Shown: piece by piece, positions 30,033-38,293 of the stretch
Position numbering within the stretch: position 1 is the first letter of the stretch
How the letters are laid out: each line of letters starts with the position of its first letter
Origin: an uncultured Prevotellaceae bacterium
GTDB taxonomy: Bacteria > Bacteroidota > Bacteroidia > Bacteroidales > Bacteroidaceae
Direction of reading: 5' to 3'
Assembly (NCBI GenBank): GCA_900316315.1
Contig: ONCK01000002.1
Location: 111,421-175,420 of the forward strand
DNA: 64,000 nt
Notes under the pieces: generated by a model
Database searches by the model: none
What the model was told of the DNA's origin: nothing
The model's input: the letters and a program-made list of their open reading frames with translations, nothing else
Program-made: the position numbers and the translations under genes

Positions 30033-30317
30033 CAAAAAATACGCATGAACATATTTTCCCAAATGTTATTTTTTGAGAGTTAAGAATATATCGCCTTTAT
30101 TATGAATAGCAATTTATATACTACCTGCTAGTTGTCTGATAGTAAACTTAATAACTGGTACGTTATCGAGAATGTTTCCTTTTGAAGGAATCTAGACTGA
30201 GTCACAAAAAATATGGATTCGACTTTCTGTAAATTCCATAAAACAAAACAGGGTACAAATCCATGTAGTTTATTATATCTGGCGCAACAAAAAGAATTAT
30301 CACCTCTGGTCTGGAGA

Positions 30318-31109
30318 CTATTGCTCAAGTTGCTTTGCTTCATTCCATAGTTTATCCATCTCATCTAGAGACATGTCAGACAGATTACGTCCTTGTTTTA
30401 GAGTTTGAGCCTCTATATAGTTGAAGCGGCGGATAAACTTGTCGTTGGAACGGCCTAAAGCATTGTCAGGATTAATATGATAAAGACGAGCTGCATTGAT
30501 AAGACTGAAAAGCACATCGCCAAACTCAGCTTCTGCCTTATCAGCATCCATATGAGCAACTTCGGTCTCAAATTCTCCGATTTCCTCCTTGACTTTGTCC
30601 CAGACCTGCTCGCGCTGTTGCCAATCAAACCCTACATGACGGGCCTTATCCTGTATACGATAAGCCTTAATGAGTGTTGGGAGCGCATGGGGGACACCGC
30701 CAAGCACAGTCTTGTTGCCGCCCTTCTCATGTTGCTTGAGTTTTTCCCAATTGTCTTCTACCTTCTCTGACGTCTTAGCTTCTGCTGTATTATAAATATG
30801 AGGATGACGATAAATGAGTTTTTCACAGAGTCCCTGAATAACGTCGGTAAGATCAAAGGTTCCGGCTTCGCGTCCGAAAATGGCATAAAATATGACATGC
30901 ATTAAGACGTCTCCGAGTTCTTTTTGAATTTCAGCTGGGTTATCCCTTTCAATAGCGTCTGTGAGTTCGTAGACTTCCTCAATGGTGTTGGGACGAAGCG
31001 AGTGAGGTGTCTGTATACTATCCCAAGGACACTTCTGTCGCAATGTATCCATGATATTCAGTAGGCGGCCAAAAGCTTCCTTTTCGTCAGTACGTGTATG
31101 TCGGGGCAT
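30318..31109 (-). CDS. mazG: Nucleoside triphosphate pyrophosphohydrolase MazG
   Basis: Hydrolyses (d)NTPs to monophosphates and pyrophosphate. The 263-residue protein has two MazG modules. The first shows CPWDSIQTPHSLRPN, the ExxE metal site in TIEEVYELTDAI and the E12-28xxD partner KELGDVLMHVIFY. The second shows KVKEEIGEFETEVAH and EAEFGDVLFSLINAARL. It follows the GH57 gene by 66 nt on the same strand and may be co-transcribed with the glycogen module. Confidence 0.94.
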   Translation of the reverse strand: MPRHTRTDEKEAFGRLLNIMDTLRQKCPWDSIQTPHSLRPNTIEEVYELTDAIERDNPAEIQKELGDVLMHVIFYAIFGREAGTFDLTDVIQGLCEKLIYRHPHIYNTAEAKTSEKVEDNWEKLKQHEKGGNKTVLGGVPHALPTLIKAYRIQDKARHVGFDWQQREQVWDKVKEEIGEFETEVAHMDADKAEAEFGDVLFSLINAARLYHINPDNALGRSNDKFIRRFNYIEAQTLKQGRNLSDMSLDEMDKLWNEAKQLEQ

Positions 31110-31175
31110 ATTATTTAATAATTTGATAAATGATAGTTGTCTGATTGCCAGAACAAGATATCAGAAATAGTCTCT

Positions 31176-32510
31176 CTATTTTTTTGCCTTCTTTGTTTTA
31201 CTTTTAAGTATCTGTATCGTCTTCTGTAGCTTCTCAATCTCTTTGTCCTTGCGATCCAGCTCATCCTCTTGGTTACGAATGGTAGTCATAAGTGGCGAGA
31301 GCTGCTCATTGTCAAGGTCCGGATAGAGATTGTTAACGCGCGTGATAAAATCACTGATGATATTCATGTAGTTGGTAAATGCATCATATGGGCTATCATA
31401 GATGCCCCGATAGGCATTTTCTGAACCAGGTTTGGTAGACATAAATCGGAAATTGTTGGATGCCTGTAGATAGTCCCAGTCTTGCTTAAGCTTGCGATCA
31501 TTGCAGATGAGCACTCTGTCAGCCACTGTATAGAGCTTCTGATAAGCTTCCCGCTGCATGACATTACCAAGCCAGGGACTCACGTCGCGCTCCTCGTCAA
31601 CCCATGAAATAGGATCACTGACATTGAGAGGACCGACACTCTTAACATTACGGCATATCTCAGAAGGAGTAGCAAACTTGATGCCACGCTTTCTGGCTTC
31701 GTTGGGCAAGGCTTTCATAAACTCAAGAATATTACTCGACAAGGGCTGCCAGATACCAAGTGCACAGAGCTCCATAAACAGGTTGATAATCTCCTCCTCC
31801 TCCTCGGGTAACTGGGCTATCCAATCCATATAGCGATCAGCAAAGAGAGGATATTCATCCCAGTTGTAATCGTTGAAACGGAAACTGATATCTTCGCTGA
31901 GCCTATTGTCTCGTAAGAGTAGCTTGAGCTTAGGGGCCATGGCACAATTATACACAAAGTGAGGACTCTTCCATCCTAAAATATGCTTTGCCCCCTCGGT
32001 AAGCATTCCCTTAAAGCCGAGATCTGCCACCATGCGTCCTATTTCATCAGTATATATGGAGCAAGAATTACGAAAAACCTTTGGCTGGCATCCAAAGATA
32101 GACTCCACTTTTTCACAGAGATGCTTGACTTCCTCGCGGAAGCAGCGCTCGTTAGCTAGAGAAGAGAGCCCATGGGAATAAGGCTCTGAGACAATTTCGA
32201 GACATCCGGTATCATAGAGCTGACATATGAGGTCAAGTACATGAGGGGCGTGTATCTCAAGTAACTCAATGGTGCATCCGGAGAGGGACATTGCACATTT
32301 GAAATATCCCTTATTCTCCTGGGCCATTTCAAGCAAGGTCTGCAAGGCTGGTATATAAGATTTCTCCGCAGTCTCATCAATACTACGTTCATTCTCATAG
32401 TCGTCATAGTAATAGTGATCCGTACCTATATCAAAAAAACGGTAGCGCTTAAGATGTATATTTTGATGGATTTCGAAATACAAACAAATAGTTTTCATAT
32501 CTGATGGCAT
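31176..32510 (-). CDS. GH57 alpha-amylase-like protein lacking the nucleophile Glu
   Basis: 444-residue GH57 beta/alpha-barrel protein, cytoplasmic, third in a debranching enzyme-GT4-GH57 glycogen module. Matches include TICLYFEIHQNIHLKRY at the start, EPYSHGLSSLANE, then GFKGMLTEGAKHILGWKSPH and LLLRDNRLSEDISFRFND, where Asp214 aligns with the catalytic acid. Active GH57 amylases have Glu in a RNTE-type motif; here the segment reads FRNSCSIY, with Cys150. Bacteroides amylase-like GH57 proteins are known to lack this Glu, usually with Ser. Hydrolytic activity is therefore doubtful. The C-terminus ends in a charged coiled coil (about 408-444). ATG 32498 (MKTICLYF) is an alternative start. Confidence 0.86.
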   Translation of the reverse strand: MPSDMKTICLYFEIHQNIHLKRYRFFDIGTDHYYYDDYENERSIDETAEKSYIPALQTLLEMAQENKGYFKCAMSLSGCTIELLEIHAPHVLDLICQLYDTGCLEIVSEPYSHGLSSLANERCFREEVKHLCEKVESIFGCQPKVFRNSCSIYTDEIGRMVADLGFKGMLTEGAKHILGWKSPHFVYNCAMAPKLKLLLRDNRLSEDISFRFNDYNWDEYPLFADRYMDWIAQLPEEEEEIINLFMELCALGIWQPLSSNILEFMKALPNEARKRGIKFATPSEICRNVKSVGPLNVSDPISWVDEERDVSPWLGNVMQREAYQKLYTVADRVLICNDRKLKQDWDYLQASNNFRFMSTKPGSENAYRGIYDSPYDAFTNYMNIISDFITRVNNLYPDLDNEQLSPLMTTIRNQEDELDRKDKEIEKLQKTIQILKSKTKKAKK

Positions 32511-32531
32511 TTTTATGTTGTCAAAGGCTTG

Positions 32532-33806
32532 TTAACGATGGATCAGTCTGTCATAGTGGCTCCGTATACGCTGCCCTACGCGCTCCCAAGTAATTTGGTC
32601 AACCTCACGCTTTCCTTCAATCTGCATGTAAGAGTGTATAGAGGCGTAAGTACAGAGAGAATACATGGCGTCGGCCATGGCGTTGATATCCCAATAATTG
32701 GTTTTAATGCAGTTGGTTAATATTTCACCACATCCTGACTGTTTACTTATAATAGTCGGCACACCACACTGCATGGCTTCAAGAGGCGAAATGCCAAAAG
32801 GTTCCGAGACCGATGGCATCACGTATACGTCACTGTCACGATAGGCCTCGTATACTTGATCACCTTTCATGAATCCAGGAAAGTGCAATCTATGACAAAT
32901 GCCCTTGGCTGCTGCAAGCTCTATCATCTTATTCATCATATCACCACAGCCTGCCATGCAAAACCGGATATTTTGTGTTCGCTCAATGACAAGCTTGGCG
33001 GCTTCTATAAAATATTCAGGGCCCTTTTGCATGGTAATTCGTCCAAGAAAAGTGACAACCTTCTCTTTCTTCTCGGTAAAAGGCTTACGCTTGGCAACTA
33101 TCTGCTGGATGCGCTCAGGTAACGGATAGACAGCATTGTGCATGGCAAAGCATTTAGCGGGATCTTGACCATAATGATTGATAACAGTCTGGCGCGTGAG
33201 TTCACTTACACACATGATGCAGTCGGCGTGGTCCATACCATCGCGTTCTATGCCATAAACCGTCGGATTGACATGCCCTCTACTACGATCAAAATCGGTT
33301 GCATGAACGTGGATTACCAACGGCTTGCCACTTAATTGCTTGGCATAGATACCTGCAGGATAGGTGAGCCAGTCGTGAGCATGGATGATGTCAAACTGTT
33401 GCTGTCTGGCTACGACACCGGCAACAATAGAATAATTATTGATCTCCTCGTACAGATTGTCTGGATAGCGCCCAGAGAACTCGATGCACCCTAAGTCGTT
33501 AGTATGAAGATATCTGAAGTCTGCATACAAGTGATCGCGCATATCGTAGTACAACTGCGGTGACATGCGGTTGCCTATACGTTTGTCAACATACTGAGCA
33601 TCCACATCGTGCCATACCACTGGTACGCAATCCATCGGTATGATATGGACAAAACTTCTGTCCTCGTCACCTCGTGGTTTAGGCAGACACAGAGTGATAT
33701 CCATATCCGGCAGTAGCGATAAGCCCTTGATAATACCATAGGTGGCTGTACCAAGTCCTCCGAGAATATGAGGGGGAAACTCCCATCCAAACATTAATAC
33801 TTTCAT
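32532..33806 (-). CDS. Glycosyltransferase family 4, glycogen synthase-like
   Basis: 424-residue GT-B enzyme. The start MKVLMFGWEFPPHILGGLG and the segments IIHAHDWLTYPAGIYA, VVTFLGRITMQKGPEYFIEA and MPSVSEPFGISPLEAMQCG give a canonical GT4 with the donor-phosphate and E-x7-E regions. Its place between the debranching enzyme and GH57 is the usual Bacteroidales arrangement, where this gene is taken as the glycogen synthase. No GT5 GlgA or branching enzyme is in the window. Inference: elongates cytoplasmic alpha-1,4-glucan from a nucleotide-glucose donor. Confidence 0.88.
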   Translation of the reverse strand: MKVLMFGWEFPPHILGGLGTATYGIIKGLSLLPDMDITLCLPKPRGDEDRSFVHIIPMDCVPVVWHDVDAQYVDKRIGNRMSPQLYYDMRDHLYADFRYLHTNDLGCIEFSGRYPDNLYEEINNYSIVAGVVARQQQFDIIHAHDWLTYPAGIYAKQLSGKPLVIHVHATDFDRSRGHVNPTVYGIERDGMDHADCIMCVSELTRQTVINHYGQDPAKCFAMHNAVYPLPERIQQIVAKRKPFTEKKEKVVTFLGRITMQKGPEYFIEAAKLVIERTQNIRFCMAGCGDMMNKMIELAAAKGICHRLHFPGFMKGDQVYEAYRDSDVYVMPSVSEPFGISPLEAMQCGVPTIISKQSGCGEILTNCIKTNYWDINAMADAMYSLCTYASIHSYMQIEGKREVDQITWERVGQRIRSHYDRLIHR

Positions 33807-33881
33807 ATAATCTCTCTCCTTGTGTCTGTATCAATTTTATTTTGATCTGATTAAGGTAGTGCTGTCTAAAAGTCCGTTTTC

Positions 33882-35822
33882 CTATGCACTCTCGCCATTG
33901 TCCAATAGGCGGATGGCTTTGATGATACCGGATACATTAATAGCAAAAGAGATAGCTCCTCGTCCGTGAAAAGGCGGATTCCCGTCAAAAAACTCAGGTA
34001 TCGAGCCTAATGAGTGGTAGAAGAGTTCTTCTTCCATTCCTATCAATTGCCTCTCAATAAAACTCATGCCGCTCCGGCGGTAGATCTTGAGGTAAGCTTC
34101 GAGGTAAAATCCCGTGAGCCACGGCCACGCTGTACCTTGATGGTATGCATAATCTCTCTCTCTCCGAGGTCCTGCATAAAATGGTGTGTAAGCACCGCTC
34201 TTCGGTGTCAGTGAGCGAATACCCTTGGGGGTCACGAGTTCACGGGTGCATACATCAAGTATTTGTTTTTGTTCAGCGCGATTTAGTGGTGAATACTCCA
34301 GAGCTACAGCCATCAACATATTGGGACGCACATCCCAGTTGGGTGTCTCATCCACATAGTCAAAAAGATAACCGTACTTGTTGAGAAAGACATGTTTGAA
34401 AGAGGCTGCGACCTCTATTGCCATCTCACGGTATTTCTCCGCTTCAGGAGCTCGCTTATTCTGTCGCAGAAGTTCTGCCCAAAAACACAGATCATTGTAC
34501 CATAGTGAATTAAATTCAACTATATATCCAGAACGTGGTATGACTGGTTTGCCGTCAACACTAGAATTCATCCAAGTAATAGGCTTGTCTTTGCCTTTTG
34601 CATAGATGAGCCCATTGTCATGAACATATAGGTTCGGATGTTTTCCCCTCATGATATAGTCTATGATCTGCTCTACAAGCTGTCCATACTTGCTGTAGCA
34701 CGCCTCATACCCTTCACTCTTGGCATATTGTTGTATACAGGCAATTGCCCATAGTACAACATCTGGCTGATTCATTTCGTAGACTTCTACACTCAATGGT
34801 TTCCCTGACATATACTCGCTGAGAGCTTTTGCTGAGGTTTTCATATAGAGTTCATAGAGATTGGTCTCTCCTAAGGATAAAGTCAACCCTGGCATGGCAA
34901 TGAAAAAATCACGTGCTCTGCACTTAAACCACGGATAGCCAGCTATAATATAGTGTTCACCGTCCTTCTCGATATGAAATTGATGGGCAGATCTTACAAG
35001 ACAGTTGTAGAAGCTGGACATTTCATCTTCTTGGGCTTCTTCACGTTCGACCATGCGTCTGAGTGATTTCGGATTTATTTCGTTTAATCCGGCAGATACG
35101 ATGACACTTTCTCCCTTACGTATTGGCAGCTCAAAATATCCTGGGCAATAGAGGTCTTCACTTGAGGAGTATCCGCGCTCCCGTTCACGCGGATAGTCAA
35201 GATTCATATACCAGTCGGGATGAAAGCAAAACTGATTTTTATGGCTTAACTGCAAGAAGAGTTTTGGGTAACCTTCGTACATACAGGTGCTGATTCCGTT
35301 TTCGATTTCTTGGTATATCCCATTATAGCTGCCGTTTCGATGGGTAAACTCTCTTACACTTCTAAATGCAAGAAACGGGCGTAGTCTCAGCGTTGTTGCA
35401 CTGTGACAGTCTACGAGTGTATAGCGCAGGAGCAAGCGGTCTTCGTGCTTGCAGAAGAGAATCTCCTTTTTGAGGATTACTCCACCTACTCTATATGTAA
35501 TAGCAGGCACACGCTCCCACTCCATCTTAACGATGTATTTGTGCCCTTTAGGACTGTAATTGTCACCTTGATATTTGTGTACGCCGAGATTAAACTCAGC
35601 CCCATGCTGTATGACTGTCTCATCCAGGCCAGAGAGCAGCACATGATTCTCGTCATCCAGCGCAGGTACGGGCACTACCAACAGACCATTGTATTTGCGT
35701 ATATTACACCCAACCACCGTCGTGCAACAGTAGCTCCCACGACTATTGGTAAGAAGAATTTCCTTGTTGAGACTCTCCTGCAGATTAGTCATCTGATTTC
35801 TGTCAAAGCTTAGATAGCACAT
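33882..35822 (-). CDS. Glycogen debranching enzyme, GH133 amylo-alpha-1,6-glucosidase type
   Basis: 646-residue enzyme with an N-terminal beta-sandwich (GLLVVPVPALDDENHVLLS, then LDETVIQHGAEFNLGVHKY) and a C-terminal alpha/alpha barrel (WFKCRARDFFIAMPGLTLS, PRSGYIVEFNSLWYND, AYHQGTAWPWLTGFYLEAYL). It would remove alpha-1,6 branch glucose from glycogen. The motif expected to read TWMD, whose Asp is catalytic in eukaryotic debranching enzymes, reads TWMNS here. First gene of the module, with a promoter motif about 136 nt upstream and a 9-bp inverted repeat in the leader. Start ATG 35822 matches the family N-terminus. Confidence 0.88.
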   Translation of the reverse strand: MCYLSFDRNQMTNLQESLNKEILLTNSRGSYCCTTVVGCNIRKYNGLLVVPVPALDDENHVLLSGLDETVIQHGAEFNLGVHKYQGDNYSPKGHKYIVKMEWERVPAITYRVGGVILKKEILFCKHEDRLLLRYTLVDCHSATTLRLRPFLAFRSVREFTHRNGSYNGIYQEIENGISTCMYEGYPKLFLQLSHKNQFCFHPDWYMNLDYPRERERGYSSSEDLYCPGYFELPIRKGESVIVSAGLNEINPKSLRRMVEREEAQEDEMSSFYNCLVRSAHQFHIEKDGEHYIIAGYPWFKCRARDFFIAMPGLTLSLGETNLYELYMKTSAKALSEYMSGKPLSVEVYEMNQPDVVLWAIACIQQYAKSEGYEACYSKYGQLVEQIIDYIMRGKHPNLYVHDNGLIYAKGKDKPITWMNSSVDGKPVIPRSGYIVEFNSLWYNDLCFWAELLRQNKRAPEAEKYREMAIEVAASFKHVFLNKYGYLFDYVDETPNWDVRPNMLMAVALEYSPLNRAEQKQILDVCTRELVTPKGIRSLTPKSGAYTPFYAGPRRERDYAYHQGTAWPWLTGFYLEAYLKIYRRSGMSFIERQLIGMEEELFYHSLGSIPEFFDGNPPFHGRGAISFAINVSGIIKAIRLLDNGESA

Positions 35823-35836
35823 ATGTCTTTTCCTCT

Positions 35837-35902
35837 ATTTTGGCGCGTACGCTCACCATCTCGCAGTTTTATGATACTGCTCACAGTGTTTACCGCCAAA
35901 AT
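35837..35902. repeat. Inverted repeat in the leader of the debranching enzyme gene
   Basis: ATTTTGGCG at 35837-35845 and CGCCAAAAT at 35894-35902 are perfect 9-bp inverted arms 48 nt apart. They lie between the predicted transcription start and the start codon, so they could pair in the mRNA leader or bind a dimeric regulator. Confidence 0.35.
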
Positions 35903-35957
35903 TACATTTTTCTGTTCATTCACTTTCATTTTTAATTGGAAAATTTCGTACCATTTG

Positions 35958-35965
35958 CAAATTTA
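35958..35965 (-). promoter_or_regulatory. -7 promoter element for the glycogen module
   Basis: Minus strand reads TAAATTTG, an exact TAnnTTTG match, giving a leader of roughly 130 nt before the debranching enzyme ATG. Confidence 0.55.
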
Positions 35966-36020
35966 GGCATTAATAATATATTTCTCTTTCAAAAATATGC
36001 TCTTAATCATCAAAAAGATT

Positions 36021-36028
36021 TATTTTTG
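36021..36028 (+). promoter_or_regulatory. -7 promoter element for the Crp/Fnr gene
   Basis: TATTTTTG, a TAnnTTTG match, 32 nt before the GTG start and 59 nt before the alternative ATG at 36087. Confidence 0.5.
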
Positions 36029-36059
36029 TATCTCAAACAGATAAGTACAAAATACGACC

Positions 36060-36761
36060 GTGACACCTATCAGTCTATCTAAGGAAATGTTGTCCCTAAA
36101 ACTTGCTGAGATATGGCAGGTGTTAACTCCGGAGCAACAAAACTATTTATATGATCAAGCACTTGTTCGGCGCTATGCAAAGGGCGAAATGCTTTATGAA
36201 GAAGGGCAATCCGCCGAGTATCTGATGGCTGTCTTGACAGGATGCGTCAAGATATATAAGGAAGGCCACAAAACACGCATTCAAATTCTGCGACTTGTCA
36301 TTCCTGGGCAATATTTCGGTTATCGTGCCCGATTCGTTGAGGAGTCCTATGTTACGTCCGCTTCTTGTCTGAAGCCCACCGAAATCTGTCTCGTTCCCAT
36401 GGTGTGTATCGAGCGGCTCGTCAATCAGAATTTATCTCTTGCCAAACTTTTTATCCGCTTGCTCTCGCGTGATCTCGGCGTATGCGATAGCCGAAGCATT
36501 AGTCTTACCCAAAGCCATATACGCGGACGCCTGGCCGAAACCCTTATTTTCCTTGCATACGCCTACGGCACATGCCCAGACAATATAACGCTCTCAGTAG
36601 AGCTATCGCGTGAAGATCTGGCAGCTTTGTCCAATATGACGACTGCCAACGCAATCCGAACACTCTCTTCTTTCCAGTCTGAAGGCTTAATTTCCATTCA
36701 CGGACGTGCTATTCGCCTTAATGACGCTCCCAAGCTTCGCCTGCTTGCCCAAAACGGATAA
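36060..36761 (+). CDS. Crp/Fnr family transcription regulator
   Basis: 233 residues: an N-terminal cyclic-nucleotide-binding fold (RYAKGEMLYEEGQSAEYLMAVL, then VIPGQYFGYRARF) and a C-terminal winged helix (SQSHIRGRLAETLIFLA-type helix, LSREDLAALSNMTTANAIRTLS as recognition region, GLISIHGRAIRL as wing). No CxxC-type cluster of N-terminal cysteines is present, so an oxygen-sensing Fe-S Fnr is unlikely; ligand unknown. Start is GTG 36060 or ATG 36087; both keep the domain. It is divergent from the glycogen module, which is a plausible target by position only. Confidence 0.88.
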   Translation: MTPISLSKEMLSLKLAEIWQVLTPEQQNYLYDQALVRRYAKGEMLYEEGQSAEYLMAVLTGCVKIYKEGHKTRIQILRLVIPGQYFGYRARFVEESYVTSASCLKPTEICLVPMVCIERLVNQNLSLAKLFIRLLSRDLGVCDSRSISLTQSHIRGRLAETLIFLAYAYGTCPDNITLSVELSREDLAALSNMTTANAIRTLSSFQSEGLISIHGRAIRLNDAPKLRLLAQNG

Positions 36762-36850
36762 CGACTTTTGTGTATAGAATTAGGCAATCTGCACCCCTTT
36801 TTATCTTGAATCAGTTATCTCGATTTATCAAAACGAGGTATTCTGTCTAT

Positions 36851-36864
36851 ATTCTGATCAGAAT
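36851..36864. other. 14-bp perfect palindrome between convergent genes
   Basis: ATTCTGATCAGAAT is a perfect palindrome in the 209-nt gap between the Crp/Fnr gene and the histidine phosphatase gene. It is near both gene ends rather than a promoter, so a regulatory role is doubtful. Confidence 0.3.
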
Positions 36865-36970
36865 TCTATAAAGGGTTATAAAAATCCTTGAGGAAAACAT
36901 ATACAATGTATGTGTTCTCTTGTGACTGATACAAGAAGCACAAACGGCTTGTTTCACACAAGATGTATTA

Positions 36971-38287
36971 CTATTTGCTATTGGGCTTGTTTATGGCTTG
37001 TATAGCTGTCATTAGTCGTGTCCTGAAGTCACGCAAAGTAAGCAGGCCATCATTATTAGGCTGGAGTCTGTCCAATTGGATGGTATAGCGGGCAGGAGGA
37101 TTCTCTAGTGTCAGAGGTGTGGCATAGCGTAGTTGGTCTGATGTCTGATACACGAGTTGTATGCGGATAAATTCTTGTCCATAATTGTCTACCCATCGTT
37201 CGAGAACGAGGGCCGAACCAATGGGGGTACGATGCTCGATGGTGCCAGGTAGAGTGTAGTATTTGGCTCCTAGTGCAGCCAAGATACTGCTGAGATTAGA
37301 GTCATGCCCGCAGAGAAACGTAAACTTGCGTCCTGGGCAAACGATCTCGCTATCCAGTAAACAAAGCAAGGGGTGAGCCACTTGGGTGGCTATAGTCGGT
37401 GCCGTAAAGAGCAAGTCTCCGTAAGCATCCTTGATACTTGAGATGAGCTCCCAGTCCTCGTCCGACAACTGATAACCAAACGCGGCCTTTGCAGCATTAG
37501 GCTCCTCGTAATATTGCAAGATAAGCGCATCTGCGGCTTGGTTGGCCAGCTTAAGGCTGCCTGACATTGTTGGCTCGTCATGTAGCTTAAGATGTATTTG
37601 TGTATCATTGTCTGTTAAGAGAAGCTTTGTGGTATCGGCATCCAGTACTTCTACAAGCTTGTGATATGCAGGCAGAAGCTTATGGCAATAGCCTTTCAAG
37701 CCGTCTTTACCGCCCATGGCATTGATTTCGCCCAAGGCTTGTCGAACAAACTCCGGACTGACGTCTGTCAGCTGGGGATGAAATATACTGTCCATACGAC
37801 TCGAACGGAAGCGTCTGTTTACCTTGACATTGGCTATAGGCAGAAAACCACTGGAAAAATATTGAGCCGTAGCAATGGTTCGTTGCATGGAGTTGGCATA
37901 GACCCTTATTTCTCCATCCTTGGGCAAATAGTTCTCTGTCATCAGACCTTCGCGTACGACCCACTGGCGAAAGTACTGTCCCATCATTGTCTCCAATATG
38001 CCCCCTTTTAGAGTTAACTCGCTAGGAGCAGCCGACCATTTGTGCCACTTGTGTGAAGTAATTTGGGAAAGAGTGCTTCCGTTGGTGGACAGAGGCGAAC
38101 GGATATTGTGTCGGCTCATGACGACCATCTGCTTTAGGTGGTATCGGGAATGAAAGACAGAATCGTATGGCTGTGCTTTAAGAGGCGCAAAGGTCAGTCC
38201 TTGTAGAATGACACATATAAGCAATGACAATGTAGATTTATGTTTTCCTCTTTTACACAATAGAAGAAATGATGTGATGCAGTACAT
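36971..38287 (-). CDS. Histidine-type acid phosphatase (phytase/glucose-1-phosphatase-like)
   Basis: 438-residue branch-2 histidine phosphatase, probably periplasmic. The N-terminus has a hydrophobic export segment (LSLLICVILQGLTFAPLKA). The catalytic motif is VVMSRHNIRSPLS, where the His accepts phosphate, and the proton donor HD is in FLCGHDSNLSSIL near residue 325. YANSMQRTIATAQYF is also typical. Substrate may be inositol phosphates or sugar phosphates; the sequence does not decide. It follows the GH78 gene by 6 nt, so both are co-transcribed. Confidence 0.87.
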   Translation of the reverse strand: MYCITSFLLLCKRGKHKSTLSLLICVILQGLTFAPLKAQPYDSVFHSRYHLKQMVVMSRHNIRSPLSTNGSTLSQITSHKWHKWSAAPSELTLKGGILETMMGQYFRQWVVREGLMTENYLPKDGEIRVYANSMQRTIATAQYFSSGFLPIANVKVNRRFRSSRMDSIFHPQLTDVSPEFVRQALGEINAMGGKDGLKGYCHKLLPAYHKLVEVLDADTTKLLLTDNDTQIHLKLHDEPTMSGSLKLANQAADALILQYYEEPNAAKAAFGYQLSDEDWELISSIKDAYGDLLFTAPTIATQVAHPLLCLLDSEIVCPGRKFTFLCGHDSNLSSILAALGAKYYTLPGTIEHRTPIGSALVLERWVDNYGQEFIRIQLVYQTSDQLRYATPLTLENPPARYTIQLDRLQPNNDGLLTLRDFRTRLMTAIQAINKPNSK

Positions 38288-38293
38288 GAGATT

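Noticed and set aside
36971..38287. RHN instead of RHG in the histidine phosphatase motif as a sign of inactivity
   Set aside because: RHNIR-type motifs are usual in the Bacteroidota members of this family as far as I recall, and the catalytic His, Arg and the HD pair are all present.
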